Position numbers and translations under genes: made by a program | In this document: piece by piece, positions 56,285 to 64,000 of the stretch | How the letters are laid out: the number at the start of each line of letters is the position of its first letter | Position numbering within the stretch: the stretch's first letter is position 1 | Notes under the pieces: generated by a model | Databases searched by the model: none | Told to the model about the DNA's origin: nothing | What the model saw: only the letters and a program-made list of their open reading frames with translations | Assembly (NCBI RefSeq): GCF_020400825.1 | Contig: NZ_JAINVH010000005.1 | Location: 62,001 to 126,000, forward strand | Length of the DNA stretch: 64,000 nt | From: Streptomyces sp. HPF1205 | GTDB lineage: Bacteria > Actinomycetota > Actinomycetes > Streptomycetales > Streptomycetaceae | Reading direction: 5' to 3'

Positions 56285-57430
56285 GTGCTGGACATCGCCG
56301 AAGAGCTGCACCGCTGGTGCGGACACGGCCGGCCGTTCGCCGTCGCCACCGTGGTCGCGACCGGCGGCAGCGCGCCCCGGCAGCCCGGCGCTGCCCTCGC
56401 GGTGGACGGTGCGGGAGAGGCGGTCGGCAGCGTGTCCGGCGGGTGCGTCGAGGGCGCGGTCTACGAGCTGTGCCGCGCGGCGCTGTCCGGCGACGGCCCC
56501 GCGACGTCCCTGCGGCACTTCGGCTACAGCGACGAGGACGCCTTCGCCGTCGGCCTGACCTGCGGCGGCGAGATCGACGTCCTCGTCCAGCGGATCGACC
56601 CCGGGCGGCGTCCCGAACTCGTCCGCGCCCTGGCCGCCGCCGTCTCCCGCGAGGCGGCGGCGCTGGCCCGGATCACCGAGGGCCCGGCGGACCTGCTCGG
56701 CCGCGCGCTGCTGGTCCGGCCGGACGGGAGCCACGAGGGCTCGCTCGGCGACGCCGACCGGGACCGCACCGCCGCCGCGGACACCGCCGCCATGCTCGCC
56801 GCCGGCCGCACCGGCACGCTCGTCGTCGGCGCCGACGGGAGCCGCTGCGGCCGGCCGCTCACCCTCCTCGTCGAATCCAGCGTGCCGCCGCCGAGGCTGC
56901 TCGTCTTCGGCGCCATCGACTTCGCCGCCGCCCTGGTACGCGCCGGCAAGTTCCTCGGCCACCACGTCAGCCTCTGCGACGCCCGTCCCGTCTTCGCCAC
57001 ACGGCGGCGCTTCCCGGAGGCCGACGAGGTGGTCGCCGACTGGCCGCACCGCTACCTCGACCGGGAGGCGGCGGCGGGCCGCCTCGACGCCCGAACCGCG
57101 GTCTGCGTGCTCACCCACGACGCCAAGTTCGACGTCCCGCTGCTGGAGCGGGCGCTGAGGCTGCCGGTGGGCTACGTCGGCGCGATGGGCTCGCGCCGCA
57201 CCCACCTCGACCGCCTCGGCCGGCTGCGTGAGGCGGGCCTGAGCGACCTCGACCTGGCCCGCCTCCATTCCCCGATCGGCCTCGACCTCGGCGCCCGCAC
57301 CCCGGAGGAGACGGCGCTGTCGATCGCCGCGGAGATCGTCGCCCACCGCCACGGGGGTTCGGGTGCGCCCCTCACCGGCGCTCGCACGCCGATCCACCAC
57401 GCGGTGCGCCGGGAGCGTCCGGTGGCGTGA
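56285..57430 (+). CDS. XdhC/CoxI-family molybdenum-cofactor maturation protein
   Basis: A 381-residue protein. The XdhC N-terminal domain is visible in VATVVATGGSAPRQPGAALAV, SGGCVEGAVYELC and LTCGGEIDVLV; the C-terminal Rossmann domain in LLVFGAIDFAAALVRAGKFLG and YVGAMGSRRTH. XdhC proteins carry and sulfurate the cofactor for xanthine dehydrogenase. GTG 56285 is chosen at the start of family homology, after GAGGAGTGGAG; the open frame upstream runs through repeats and is not coding. It follows the three subunits and probably completes the operon. Confidence 0.9.
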   Translation: MLDIAEELHRWCGHGRPFAVATVVATGGSAPRQPGAALAVDGAGEAVGSVSGGCVEGAVYELCRAALSGDGPATSLRHFGYSDEDAFAVGLTCGGEIDVLVQRIDPGRRPELVRALAAAVSREAAALARITEGPADLLGRALLVRPDGSHEGSLGDADRDRTAAADTAAMLAAGRTGTLVVGADGSRCGRPLTLLVESSVPPPRLLVFGAIDFAAALVRAGKFLGHHVSLCDARPVFATRRRFPEADEVVADWPHRYLDREAAAGRLDARTAVCVLTHDAKFDVPLLERALRLPVGYVGAMGSRRTHLDRLGRLREAGLSDLDLARLHSPIGLDLGARTPEETALSIAAEIVAHRHGGSGAPLTGARTPIHHAVRRERPVA

Positions 57431-57514
57431 GCGTCGCATCGCGTGCCCCGGAATTCGCGCCCTCGTGGCCATCGCGGACACGTTCTGACCGCATTCCCCC
57501 CTACCGTGAGGTCC

Positions 57515-58615
57515 ATGGCCACCACCACGCCGGACTCGCGCACCCTCAACCGCACGCTCCTTGCCAGGCAGCTCCTGCTGGACCGGGCCGGAAGCGGGGC
57601 CGCGGAAGCCATCGCGCACCTGATCGGGATGCAGTCGCAGACACCCACCTCGCCGTATCCCGGGCTGTGGACGCGGCTCGCGGACTTCGACTTCGCCGAG
57701 CTGGGGCGGCTGCTCACCGACAGGCGACTGGTACGGCTGGTGCTGATGCGCAACACCGTCCACCTGGTGACCGTCGAGGACGCTCCGCTGCTGCGGTCGT
57801 GGCTGCGCGACATGCTCGAACGCCGGTTCCGCACCAGCCAGTGGGCCGCGGGCGTCAAGGACCTGAAGCGGCCCGAAGTGGTCGCGTACGGACGCGAGTT
57901 GCTGGCCGAGCGGCCGCGTACGGCCGAGGAGCTGCGTTCGCGGATGGGCGAGCGCTTCCCGGGCGGCGACCCGGCCTCGCTCGTCCAGGCGCTGCGGCTG
58001 TGGCTTCCGCTGGTCCAGCTCCCGCCACGCGGCGTGTGGGGCGCGGGCGGACGGACCGCGTACGGCCTGCTGGACGACTGGCTGGGCGAGGGGCCGGACG
58101 ACCACGCCCCCGACCATGCCCCCCTCGTCCGCCGCTACCTGGCCGCCTTCGGCCCCGCCACCCCGGCCGACATGCAGAAGTGGTGCGGCCTGACCGGCCT
58201 GGGACGGGCCTTCGCGGCGCTGAACTTGCGCACGTACACCGCCGAGGACGGCCGGGTGCTGTACGACCTGCCGGACGCCGTCCTCACCGACCCGTCCGTC
58301 CCGGTGTCCGCCCGCTTCGTCGCCGACTTCGACAACCTCCTGCTGTCGCACGCCGACCGGACGCGTATCGTGCCCGAGCCGTACAGGGCCAGGGTGATGA
58401 CCGCCAACGGGATCGTCCGCGGCACGATCCTGGTCGACGGGTTCGTCGGCGGCACCTGGCGGTTCGACCGCGCCAAGGGGACCGCCTCGGTCGTCGTCAC
58501 CCCCTTCGCCCCGCTGCGGGCGCGGGACCGGGACGCGCTCGCCGAGGAAGGCGCGCGCCTGCTCGCGGCCTCCGACCCCGGGGCCGGCCACGACGTACGC
58601 TTCGACCCGGCCTGA
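57515..58615 (+). CDS. AlkZ/YcaQ-like winged-helix DNA-binding protein
   Basis: A 366-residue HTH_42 family protein. The N-terminal signature AIAHLIGMQSQTPTSPYPGLW includes the QxQ motif used by AlkZ-type DNA glycosylases to remove alkylated or crosslinked bases. Tandem winged helices follow (LVRRYLAAFGPATPADMQKWCGLTGL) and a C-terminal beta region (LLSHADRTRIVPEPYRARV, GIVRGTILVDGFVGGTW). ATG 57515 follows GTGAGG. In Streptomyces some relatives protect against natural-product DNA damage, but no such cluster is visible here. Confidence 0.8.
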   Translation: MATTTPDSRTLNRTLLARQLLLDRAGSGAAEAIAHLIGMQSQTPTSPYPGLWTRLADFDFAELGRLLTDRRLVRLVLMRNTVHLVTVEDAPLLRSWLRDMLERRFRTSQWAAGVKDLKRPEVVAYGRELLAERPRTAEELRSRMGERFPGGDPASLVQALRLWLPLVQLPPRGVWGAGGRTAYGLLDDWLGEGPDDHAPDHAPLVRRYLAAFGPATPADMQKWCGLTGLGRAFAALNLRTYTAEDGRVLYDLPDAVLTDPSVPVSARFVADFDNLLLSHADRTRIVPEPYRARVMTANGIVRGTILVDGFVGGTWRFDRAKGTASVVVTPFAPLRARDRDALAEEGARLLAASDPGAGHDVRFDPA

Positions 58616-58688
58616 GGCCGGTCCGGGGCGGGGGCCTGCGCCCGTCCGGGGCGGTCCCGGGCCGCTCGCCCGGTCGGTCCGACGGCGG

Positions 58689-59279
58689 TCAGTCCGACGG
58701 CGGGCAGGGCGTGGCCGAGGAGGCGGGGCGGGAGGACGGCGGGCGGGCGGTCAGGACCGGGTCGACCGTGACGTGGCGGGTGCCCAGGGGCTCGGCCATG
58801 CGGCGCAGCGCGGCCTCGGACAGGCGGATCCAGGGCTGGCAGGGCCCGAGGACGGAACGCAGCCGCCGGTCACTGGTGAACGCCACGGCGGTGCGGGTGC
58901 CGAAGGGCGTACGCCACAGCCGCAGCACCGTGCCCGCGGGCCCGCGCCTGACCGGCACGTACAGGGACCGCGTCCGTGTCGCCTCGGGCGCGGTGGTCGG
59001 GGAAGGCGGAAACGCGCCGATCAGGACCGCGGACCCGCCACCCGGCCCAGGCGCCGGCTCGCCGGCGTCCGGGGGCGGCGGGGAAGTGGCGGCGGCGGGG
59101 GTGGCGGTGGGTGGTGCGGGAGGCGGCGCGGGGTCGGGCCCGGGCGCGGGGGTGGCGGTGTCCGCGGCCGGCGGGGAGGTGCCGGCCGCCGCGGGTACGG
59201 CTCCCGGCGCGCCGGCGGAGGCGTCGGGTGCCTCGGGAACGTCGGGGACGGTGGCCGGCTGAGGCTGGCTCACGTGCAT
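58689..59279 (-). CDS. SAV_915-like (SseB-related) protein
   Basis: A 196-residue protein. The first 95 residues are Pro/Ala-rich and disordered. The conserved part is RSLYVPVRRGPAGTVLRLWRTPFGTRTAVAFTSDRRLRSVLG to WIRLSEAALRRMAEPLGTRHVTVDP, which matches the small SAV_915-like family as I recall it. Function unknown. Start at ATG 59279; the ribosome site is weak. Convergent with the AlkZ-like gene. Confidence 0.65.
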   Translation of the reverse strand: MHVSQPQPATVPDVPEAPDASAGAPGAVPAAAGTSPPAADTATPAPGPDPAPPPAPPTATPAAATSPPPPDAGEPAPGPGGGSAVLIGAFPPSPTTAPEATRTRSLYVPVRRGPAGTVLRLWRTPFGTRTAVAFTSDRRLRSVLGPCQPWIRLSEAALRRMAEPLGTRHVTVDPVLTARPPSSRPASSATPCPPSD

Positions 59280-59323
59280 GGACCCACGGTAACCCGCCCG
59301 GGGAGCGGCGGTCCGCGGGGAGG

Positions 59324-61084
59324 TCACGCCCCGGCGGAGAGCTCCGCGAGCGCCGCGCCCACGGTGGCGACGGCTTCGGTGACGAGATCGGGGGTGTTCC
59401 CGGCGTAGCCGAGCACGAGACCGGGCGGGCCTGGACGCTGCCGGTGCCAGGACAGCGGGTGCACCTTGATCCCCCGATCGAGTGAAGCCGTGGCGAGGTC
59501 GAGATCGCGGAAGCCGCCCTCGGGGAAGGCGACGGTCAGATGCAGCCCGGCGGCCGCGCCGTGCACCACGGCACCCGGCAGATGGGCGGCGACGGCCGCC
59601 GTCATCGCGTCCCTGCGCCGCCGGTGCCGCTGTCGCAGCACCCGCAACTGCCGTTCCAGCGCCCCCGATTCCATCAGCCGGGCCAGCACGAGCTGCGGCA
59701 GCGCGGGATTGCCGAGGTCGGCGAAGCGTTTCGCCTCGACCAGGGCCTCGTGGTACGGCCGCGGCGCCAGCACCCAGCCGGTCCGCAGCGCGGGCGCGAG
59801 CACCTTGGAGACGCTGCCCGCGTAGCAGACCCGTTCGGGCAAGGCGGCCTTCAGGGCGGCCACGGGGGCGCGGTCGTAACGGTGCTCCGCGTCGTAGTCG
59901 TCCTCGACGATCAGCCCGCCGCCCGCGGCCCACTCCATCAGCTCCCGGCGGCGGGCGCCGCTGAGCACCACCCCGGTCGGGAACTGGTGCGCCGGGGTGA
60001 CCAGGACGGCTCCCGCCCCGCAGGCCCGCAGGGCGTCCACCCGCAGGCCCTCGCCGTCCACGGGAACGGGCGGCGTGGCCCCCGCCACCCGCCGCAGGTG
60101 CTGGCGGGCGCCCAGCGAGCCGGGCTCCTCGACCGCGATCGCGCCGTGCCCGTACCCCGCCAGCACCTGCCCGAGGAGCGTGAGCGCCTGCGCGGTCCCC
60201 GAGACGACCACGACGTCCTCCGGGTCCGCCGCGATCCCGCGGTACCGGGCCAGCCAGTCCACCACCGCCCGCCGCAACTCGGGTGTCCCGCGCGGATCCC
60301 CGTACCCCAGGCTGCCGGCCCCCGTCGCGCCCAGCACCTCCCGTTCCGCGCGCAGCCACGCGGCCCGCGGGAACGCCCCCAGGTCGGGAACACCCGGCGA
60401 GAGGTCGATCCGCGCGGGCGCGGACCGCAGCGCCTCGAAGACCTCCGTCCCGGGCTCCGGCGTGAACAAGCCGGCCCCGGTCGGCACACGCGGGTACGGC
60501 GGTACGGGCGGTACGCAGGCGCGGCCCGCCGGCGGCCGCCCGCCCGCTCCGGGTTCCCGCAGGGGGGCGCGCCCGGCCGCGGGAGCGGCCACCACCACCG
60601 TGCCCGCGCGGCCCCGGCCCGCCACGTGACCGTCGTCGGCCAGGCGCCGGTACGCCTCGGTCACCGCGCCGCGCGAGACGCGCAGTTCGGCGGCGAGCAC
60701 CCTGGACGGCGGAAGGCGCGACCCGACCGCAATCCGCCCGTCCGCGATGGCCTGCCGCATACGGGCTGCCAGCCAGCCGGAAAGACCGCCGCGCGGAGCC
60801 TCCTGCGCCCGCAACTGGAGGAAGTCCGCCCCGCCGTCCCCGGCCGTCCCCGCGCCGGGGACGTCCCGCCGCGCGTCCCCGGGCGCCCGTCCGGCGCCCT
60901 CCCCGCTCCCGTCCTCGCGCGAGCCGTCCGGGCCGGTCCGGCTCCCGTCCTCGCGCGGGCTCCGGGCGTCCGCCCGGCTCGCGGGAGGCCGGCTCGCGGG
61001 AGGCCGGTCCGCGCCCGCACCCGCCCGGCCCGCGTCCCCGGCCGTTTCGGTCCAGTCGGTACCGCCACTTTTGGACCTGTCCAC
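59324..61084 (-). CDS. MocR/PdxR-type regulator (GntR helix-turn-helix + aminotransferase fold)
   Basis: A 586-residue fusion. After a 100-residue low-complexity N terminus comes a GntR winged helix (LSGWLAARMRQAIADGRIAVGSRLPPSRVLAAELRVSRGAVTEAYRRLADDGHV), then a fold-type I aminotransferase domain: VVVSGTAQALTLLG, TPAHQFPTG, VEDDYDAEHRYDR and the PLP lysine in YAGSVSKVLAPALRTGW. MocR proteins sense PLP and often activate vitamin B6 or amino-acid genes. GTG 61084 overlaps a TGGAC/GTCCA palindrome; a later start is possible. Divergent from a methyltransferase gene 30 bases away. Confidence 0.85.
   Translation of the reverse strand: MDRSKSGGTDWTETAGDAGRAGAGADRPPASRPPASRADARSPREDGSRTGPDGSREDGSGEGAGRAPGDARRDVPGAGTAGDGGADFLQLRAQEAPRGGLSGWLAARMRQAIADGRIAVGSRLPPSRVLAAELRVSRGAVTEAYRRLADDGHVAGRGRAGTVVVAAPAAGRAPLREPGAGGRPPAGRACVPPVPPYPRVPTGAGLFTPEPGTEVFEALRSAPARIDLSPGVPDLGAFPRAAWLRAEREVLGATGAGSLGYGDPRGTPELRRAVVDWLARYRGIAADPEDVVVVSGTAQALTLLGQVLAGYGHGAIAVEEPGSLGARQHLRRVAGATPPVPVDGEGLRVDALRACGAGAVLVTPAHQFPTGVVLSGARRRELMEWAAGGGLIVEDDYDAEHRYDRAPVAALKAALPERVCYAGSVSKVLAPALRTGWVLAPRPYHEALVEAKRFADLGNPALPQLVLARLMESGALERQLRVLRQRHRRRRDAMTAAVAAHLPGAVVHGAAAGLHLTVAFPEGGFRDLDLATASLDRGIKVHPLSWHRQRPGPPGLVLGYAGNTPDLVTEAVATVGAALAELSAGA
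61072..61083. promoter_or_regulatory. Palindrome at MocR start, candidate operator
   Basis: TGGAC-CT-GTCCA (61072-61083) touches the proposed MocR start; GGTCC at 61050 and GGACC at 61086 add half-sites. It lies within 45 bases of both divergent starts. Confidence 0.45.
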
Positions 61085-61114
61085 CGGACCATTGTCGGCC
61101 CCAGGCTGGGCCGC

Positions 61115-62080
61115 ATGACCACGCACCCCGCCCCAGCCGACCGCACCCCCGCACATTCCGCCCTCACCGGTCGCGCCCTCACCGATTCCGCCGTCACCGA
61201 TTCGCCCCCGGCCGGTTCCGCTCCCGCCGCTTCCACCGCCGCCCCGTACGTGCACGGCTACTCCGAGCGCGAGAGCCGGCGCCTGGCCGACCAGGCCGAC
61301 ACGCTCGCCGCGCTGCTCCACGAGGGAACGGCGTATCCGCCGGGGAGCCGGGTGCTGGAGGCCGGGTGCGGGGTGGGCGCGCAGACCGCGCACCTGGTGG
61401 CGGCGAGTCCGGGGGCGCGTGTCGTGGCCGTGGACATGGACGCCGAGTCGCTGGCCAGGGCCAGGACTCGGCTGGGCGGGCGGGGGTCCGCCGGGGGCGG
61501 CGGCGTGGAGTGGTACCGGGCCGACGTCCGCCGGCTCCCGTTCCCCGACGACCACTTCGACCACGTCTTCGTCTGTTTCCTGCTGGAGCACCTCGCCGCT
61601 CCGGCCGGCGCGCTGGCGGAGCTGCGGCGGGTGCTGCGGCCCGGCGGGACGATCACCGTGATCGAGGGGGACCACGGCTCCGCGTTCTTCCATCCGGCCG
61701 GTGCCTACGCCGAGGCGGTGATCGGCCACCAGGTCCGCCTGCAGGCGGCGGCCGGCGGCAACGCGCTGATGGGCCGTCAGGTCGTACCGCTGCTGGCCGC
61801 CGCGGGCTTCACGCGGCTGCGGGCCGAGCCCCGTACGGTCTGCGCCGACCGCAGCCGGCCCGCGCTGGCGGAGGGCTTCACCCGGCTGACGTTCACCCCG
61901 ATGGTCGCCGCGGTGCGCGAGGAGGCGCTCGCCGCGGGCCTGAGCACGGCCGCCGACTTCGACCGGGGCATCGCCGAGCTGTATCGCACCGCCGAGGAGG
62001 ACGGCACCTTCCAGTACACGTTCCTCAAGGCGACCGCCGTGAAGCCGGGGGCCGGGGAGTCCGGCGGACCTCAGCGGTAG
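61115..62080 (+). CDS. Class I SAM-dependent methyltransferase
   Basis: A 321-residue enzyme. Motif I is VLEAGCGVGAQT (about 79-90), the acidic residue follows in VVAVDMD, motif II/III in FPDDHFDHVFVCFLLEHL and LRPGGTITVIEGDHG. The N-terminal 40 residues are low complexity. The substrate is unknown; the family resembles UbiE-type methyltransferases. ATG 61115 lies near the MocR start and the mRNA may be leaderless. Its 3' end overlaps the convergent monooxygenase by ten bases. Confidence 0.85.
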   Translation: MTTHPAPADRTPAHSALTGRALTDSAVTDSPPAGSAPAASTAAPYVHGYSERESRRLADQADTLAALLHEGTAYPPGSRVLEAGCGVGAQTAHLVAASPGARVVAVDMDAESLARARTRLGGRGSAGGGGVEWYRADVRRLPFPDDHFDHVFVCFLLEHLAAPAGALAELRRVLRPGGTITVIEGDHGSAFFHPAGAYAEAVIGHQVRLQAAAGGNALMGRQVVPLLAAAGFTRLRAEPRTVCADRSRPALAEGFTRLTFTPMVAAVREEALAAGLSTAADFDRGIAELYRTAEEDGTFQYTFLKATAVKPGAGESGGPQR

Positions 62081-63264
62081 TTCAGCTCGGACAGTTCGCG
62101 GGCGATCCGGTGGCGGAAGGCCGGCACCCGGCCCAGGACCGGCAGCACCGCGTTGCGGGCGGTGCGGGCCGGTCCCGGCGCCATCGTCGCCATGCGGGTG
62201 AGCCGGTCGGTGAAGGCCACCACCCGCTTGGCGACCGGCCGCCGCAGGGGTCCGTACGACTCGGGACGGCCCTCGGCGATGGCCCGGCCGAGGGCGTAGG
62301 CGTCCTGGATGCCGACGTTCATGCCCTGGCCGCCCGCCGGGCTGTGCACGTGCGCCGCGTCACCGGCCAGCAGCAGGCGCCCGGCCTGGTAGGAGTCGGC
62401 GACGCGGTGGTGGACCCGGAACCGGGAGCTCCACACCACCGAGTCCACCCGGCCCTGGCCGGGCAGCCGGGTGTCGAACAGTCGCTGCATGTAGTGGCGG
62501 TCGGGCTCGGACGGCACGGTGGCGGGGTCCGCCGCCGCCACGACGCGGATCCGGTCGTCGGGCAGCGGGGCCACGACGACCATCCCGTCGGGGTGCAGGT
62601 TGAGCGACACCTCGGCGCGGCCGGGCAGCCAGTCCATGCGCAGGTCGGCCAGGACGAAGGACGCCTCGTAGGCGCTGCCGGTGAAGCCGACGCCGGCCGC
62701 CTCGCGTACGACGCTGTGCATGCCGTCGGTGCCGATCGCGTACTTGGCCCGCAGCGTGGCGCCGTCCGCGGTGGTGAGGGTGACGCCGTCCGGGTCCTGC
62801 ACGACCCCCGTGACCTCGTACGGCCGGTGGACGTCGCCGCCGAGCTCCCGCAGCCGCTCCCGCAGCACGGCCTCGGTGTCGCACTGCGGGACCATCAGGA
62901 CGTACGGGTGCGGGGTCGGCAGCTTCTCGAAGGACAGGCGGACCAGCGCGCGGCTGCCCTCGCGCAGGGCGAAGCGGTCCAACCGCAGGCCCTGTTCGAG
63001 CAGGGGCTTCGAGACGCCGAGACTGTCCATGACCTCCAGGGTGCGGGCGTGGATGACGGCGGCCCGCGAGGTGTTGGCGCCCTCGGCGAGCTTGTCGAGC
63101 AGCACGAAGTCCACCCCGGCCTCGGCGAGCGTGACGGCCAGCGCGAGGCCGGTGGGGCCCGCGCCGACGATGGCCACGGTGCACTCGGCGGGAAGATCGG
63201 GGACGGCGGGGAGGGCATCAAGGGCGGGGAGGGCGGCGAGGTCGTGGGCGGGGCGAGCGGTCAT
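62071..63264 (-). CDS. FAD-dependent aromatic-type monooxygenase
   Basis: A 397-residue group A flavin monooxygenase. GxGxxG: VAIVGAGPTGLALA (about 30-43); DG motif: YAIGTDGMHSVVRE; GD motif: LLLAGDAAHVHSPAGGQGMN. Such enzymes hydroxylate phenols, polyketides or antibiotics (for example rifampicin or tetracycline) with NAD(P)H. ATG 63264 has a perfect GGAGGA. It is divergent from a TetR-type gene, with several GCCAAC/GTTGGC palindromes between; substrate-induced derepression is likely. Confidence 0.9.
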   Translation of the reverse strand: MTARPAHDLAALPALDALPAVPDLPAECTVAIVGAGPTGLALAVTLAEAGVDFVLLDKLAEGANTSRAAVIHARTLEVMDSLGVSKPLLEQGLRLDRFALREGSRALVRLSFEKLPTPHPYVLMVPQCDTEAVLRERLRELGGDVHRPYEVTGVVQDPDGVTLTTADGATLRAKYAIGTDGMHSVVREAAGVGFTGSAYEASFVLADLRMDWLPGRAEVSLNLHPDGMVVVAPLPDDRIRVVAAADPATVPSEPDRHYMQRLFDTRLPGQGRVDSVVWSSRFRVHHRVADSYQAGRLLLAGDAAHVHSPAGGQGMNVGIQDAYALGRAIAEGRPESYGPLRRPVAKRVVAFTDRLTRMATMAPGPARTARNAVLPVLGRVPAFRHRIARELSELNYR

Positions 63265-63284
63265 GGCGGTCTCCTCCGTTAGGG

Positions 63285-63369
63285 GCCAACGCGTGTTGGC
63301 CAACGCTCGTTGACTATCGTGCGCCGTGCGCGCTGGTGTGTCAACGGTTGTTGGCCTACAGTTGTTGGC
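63285..63369. promoter_or_regulatory. TetR operator cluster
   Basis: GCCAAC-gcgt-GTTGGC at 63285-63300; CAACG-CT-CGTTG at 63301-63312; GTCAAC-ggtt-GTTGGC at 63340-63355; and GTTGTTGGC at 63361-63369 touching the TetR start codon. Repeated sites between the divergent monooxygenase and TetR genes. Confidence 0.75.
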
Positions 63370-63996
63370 ATGAAGGCCGACCCCATGGACCGCCCCGCCG
63401 GAGACCCCACCGGAAGCCCGACCGGACACCCGGCCGCCGACCGGCCCCGCCGTACCGCGGAGGCCACGAAGGCGGCCATCCTCGGCGCCGCGCGCACCCG
63501 GTTCGCCCGGCAGGGCTACGAGCGCACCACCATCCGCGGTGTCGCGGCCGACGCGGGCATCGACGCCTCGATGGTCATGCGGTATTTCGGCAGCAAGGAG
63601 CAGCTCTTCGACGCCGCTCTCGACGTCGACCTCAACCTGCCCGACCTGCGCGGCGTCCCCGCCGACCGGCTGCCCGCCCTGCTCGTCCGGCACTTCCTGT
63701 CCCGCTGGGAGGGCGAGCCGCCCGACGAGGCCCTCGCCGTCCTGCTGCGCTCGGCGGTCACCAACGACCAGGCCGCCGCCCGGATGCGGGACATCTTCGC
63801 CCGGCAGGTCGCCCCCGCGCTCGGCGCCGTGATGTCCGGCCCCGACGCCCCGGCCCGGGCCGCCCTCGTCGCCGCGCAGCTCCTGGGCCTGCTGCTGTCC
63901 CGCAACCTCGTGCGCTTCCCGGCCGCGGCCGGCCTGACCCCGGACGAGATCGAGCGGCTCTACGCGCCCGCGCTCGCGGCCGTCCTGACCGGCTGA
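63370..63996 (+). CDS. TetR-family transcriptional repressor
   Basis: A 208-residue repressor. The helix-turn-helix is TKAAILGAARTRFARQGYERTTIRGVAADAGIDASMVMRYFGSKEQLFDAAL, standard for TetR; the C-terminal ligand domain is all-helical (LPALLVRHFLSRWEG, ALVAAQLLGLLLSRNLVRF). ATG 63370 directly follows an operator half-site with no ribosome site, so the message may be leaderless; ATG 63385 is an alternative. It probably represses itself and the divergent FAD monooxygenase until a ligand binds. Confidence 0.9.
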   Translation: MKADPMDRPAGDPTGSPTGHPAADRPRRTAEATKAAILGAARTRFARQGYERTTIRGVAADAGIDASMVMRYFGSKEQLFDAALDVDLNLPDLRGVPADRLPALLVRHFLSRWEGEPPDEALAVLLRSAVTNDQAAARMRDIFARQVAPALGAVMSGPDAPARAALVAAQLLGLLLSRNLVRFPAAAGLTPDEIERLYAPALAAVLTG

Positions 63997-64000
63997 GCGG

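Noticed and set aside
53483..58591. Very long open frame on the minus strand across the xdh operon (about 1700 codons)
   Set aside because: It is the antisense shadow of high-GC3 genes; the sense strand has clear motifs for every xdh subunit.

Overview
The window is Streptomyces-type actinobacterial chromosome. GC is very high with strong GC3 bias, starts are often GTG or TTG after purine-rich Shine-Dalgarno sites, and the regulators (MocR, PucR, LacI, IclR, GntR, an ECF sigma factor with a SnoaL tail, an anti-sigma-like ATPase, SpdB/DUF2637, SAV_915-like) are typical of that genus. No rRNA, confident tRNA, CRISPR array or prophage was found.

Layout. (1) 1-11.0 kb, housekeeping and redox: a 5'-cut type II NADH dehydrogenase, a cupin, an AhpD-like protein, an alpha/beta hydrolase divergent from an NmrA/SDR-type gene, an unusual two-component cluster with two membrane proteins and a SnoaL-like protein (4.4-8.9 kb), and an ECF sigma factor divergent from an SDR. 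(2) 11.0-35.2 kb, accessory and lower-GC conflict/secretion region: a LysM L,D-transpeptidase; a 1920-aa secreted protein with DNRLRE, dead SGNH, LamG and FG-GAP modules; divergently, a 2351-aa secreted RHS polymorphic toxin with a Hint domain and an HNH-like tip, followed by a candidate immunity gene. Then comes a scar of truncated ISL3 and IS630 transposases and a second copy of the LamG segment, and finally a two-gene EACC1 + caspase-STAND-repeat conflict system. (3) 35.1-51.7 kb: rsgA with a tiny leader ORF, a 43-aa membrane peptide, LacI, a frameshifted DUF456 gene, a TrmB/LuxR-type regulator, a Pro-rich PP2C-like protein, IclR, an anti-sigma-type ATPase, DUF2637, an iron-box-preceded FhuF-like protein, GntR, a TPR-like protein, lactate-monooxygenase-like flavoenzyme and PucR. 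(4) 52.2-57.4 kb: a xanthine-dehydrogenase-type operon (FAD, 2Fe-2S and Mo subunits, then XdhC) probably controlled by the divergent PucR, as in purine catabolism. (5) 57.5-64 kb: an AlkZ/YcaQ-like winged-helix protein, a SAV_915-like protein, MocR divergent from a methyltransferase, and an FAD monooxygenase divergent from its probable TetR repressor through a cluster of GTTGGC/GCCAAC operators.

The best candidate for an under-described system is the EACC1-caspase-STAND pair (28875-34333). Beside it lies the secreted pair of RHS toxin and LamG/pseudo-SGNH/FG-GAP protein, whose LamG segment is duplicated about 15 kb away across an IS graveyard. A second theme is short-period tandem repeats in promoter regions: 10 bp at 39671, 11 bp at 48714, about 13 bp at 46671, 7 bp at 52111. 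An 8-bp run also follows the stop codon at 56005.
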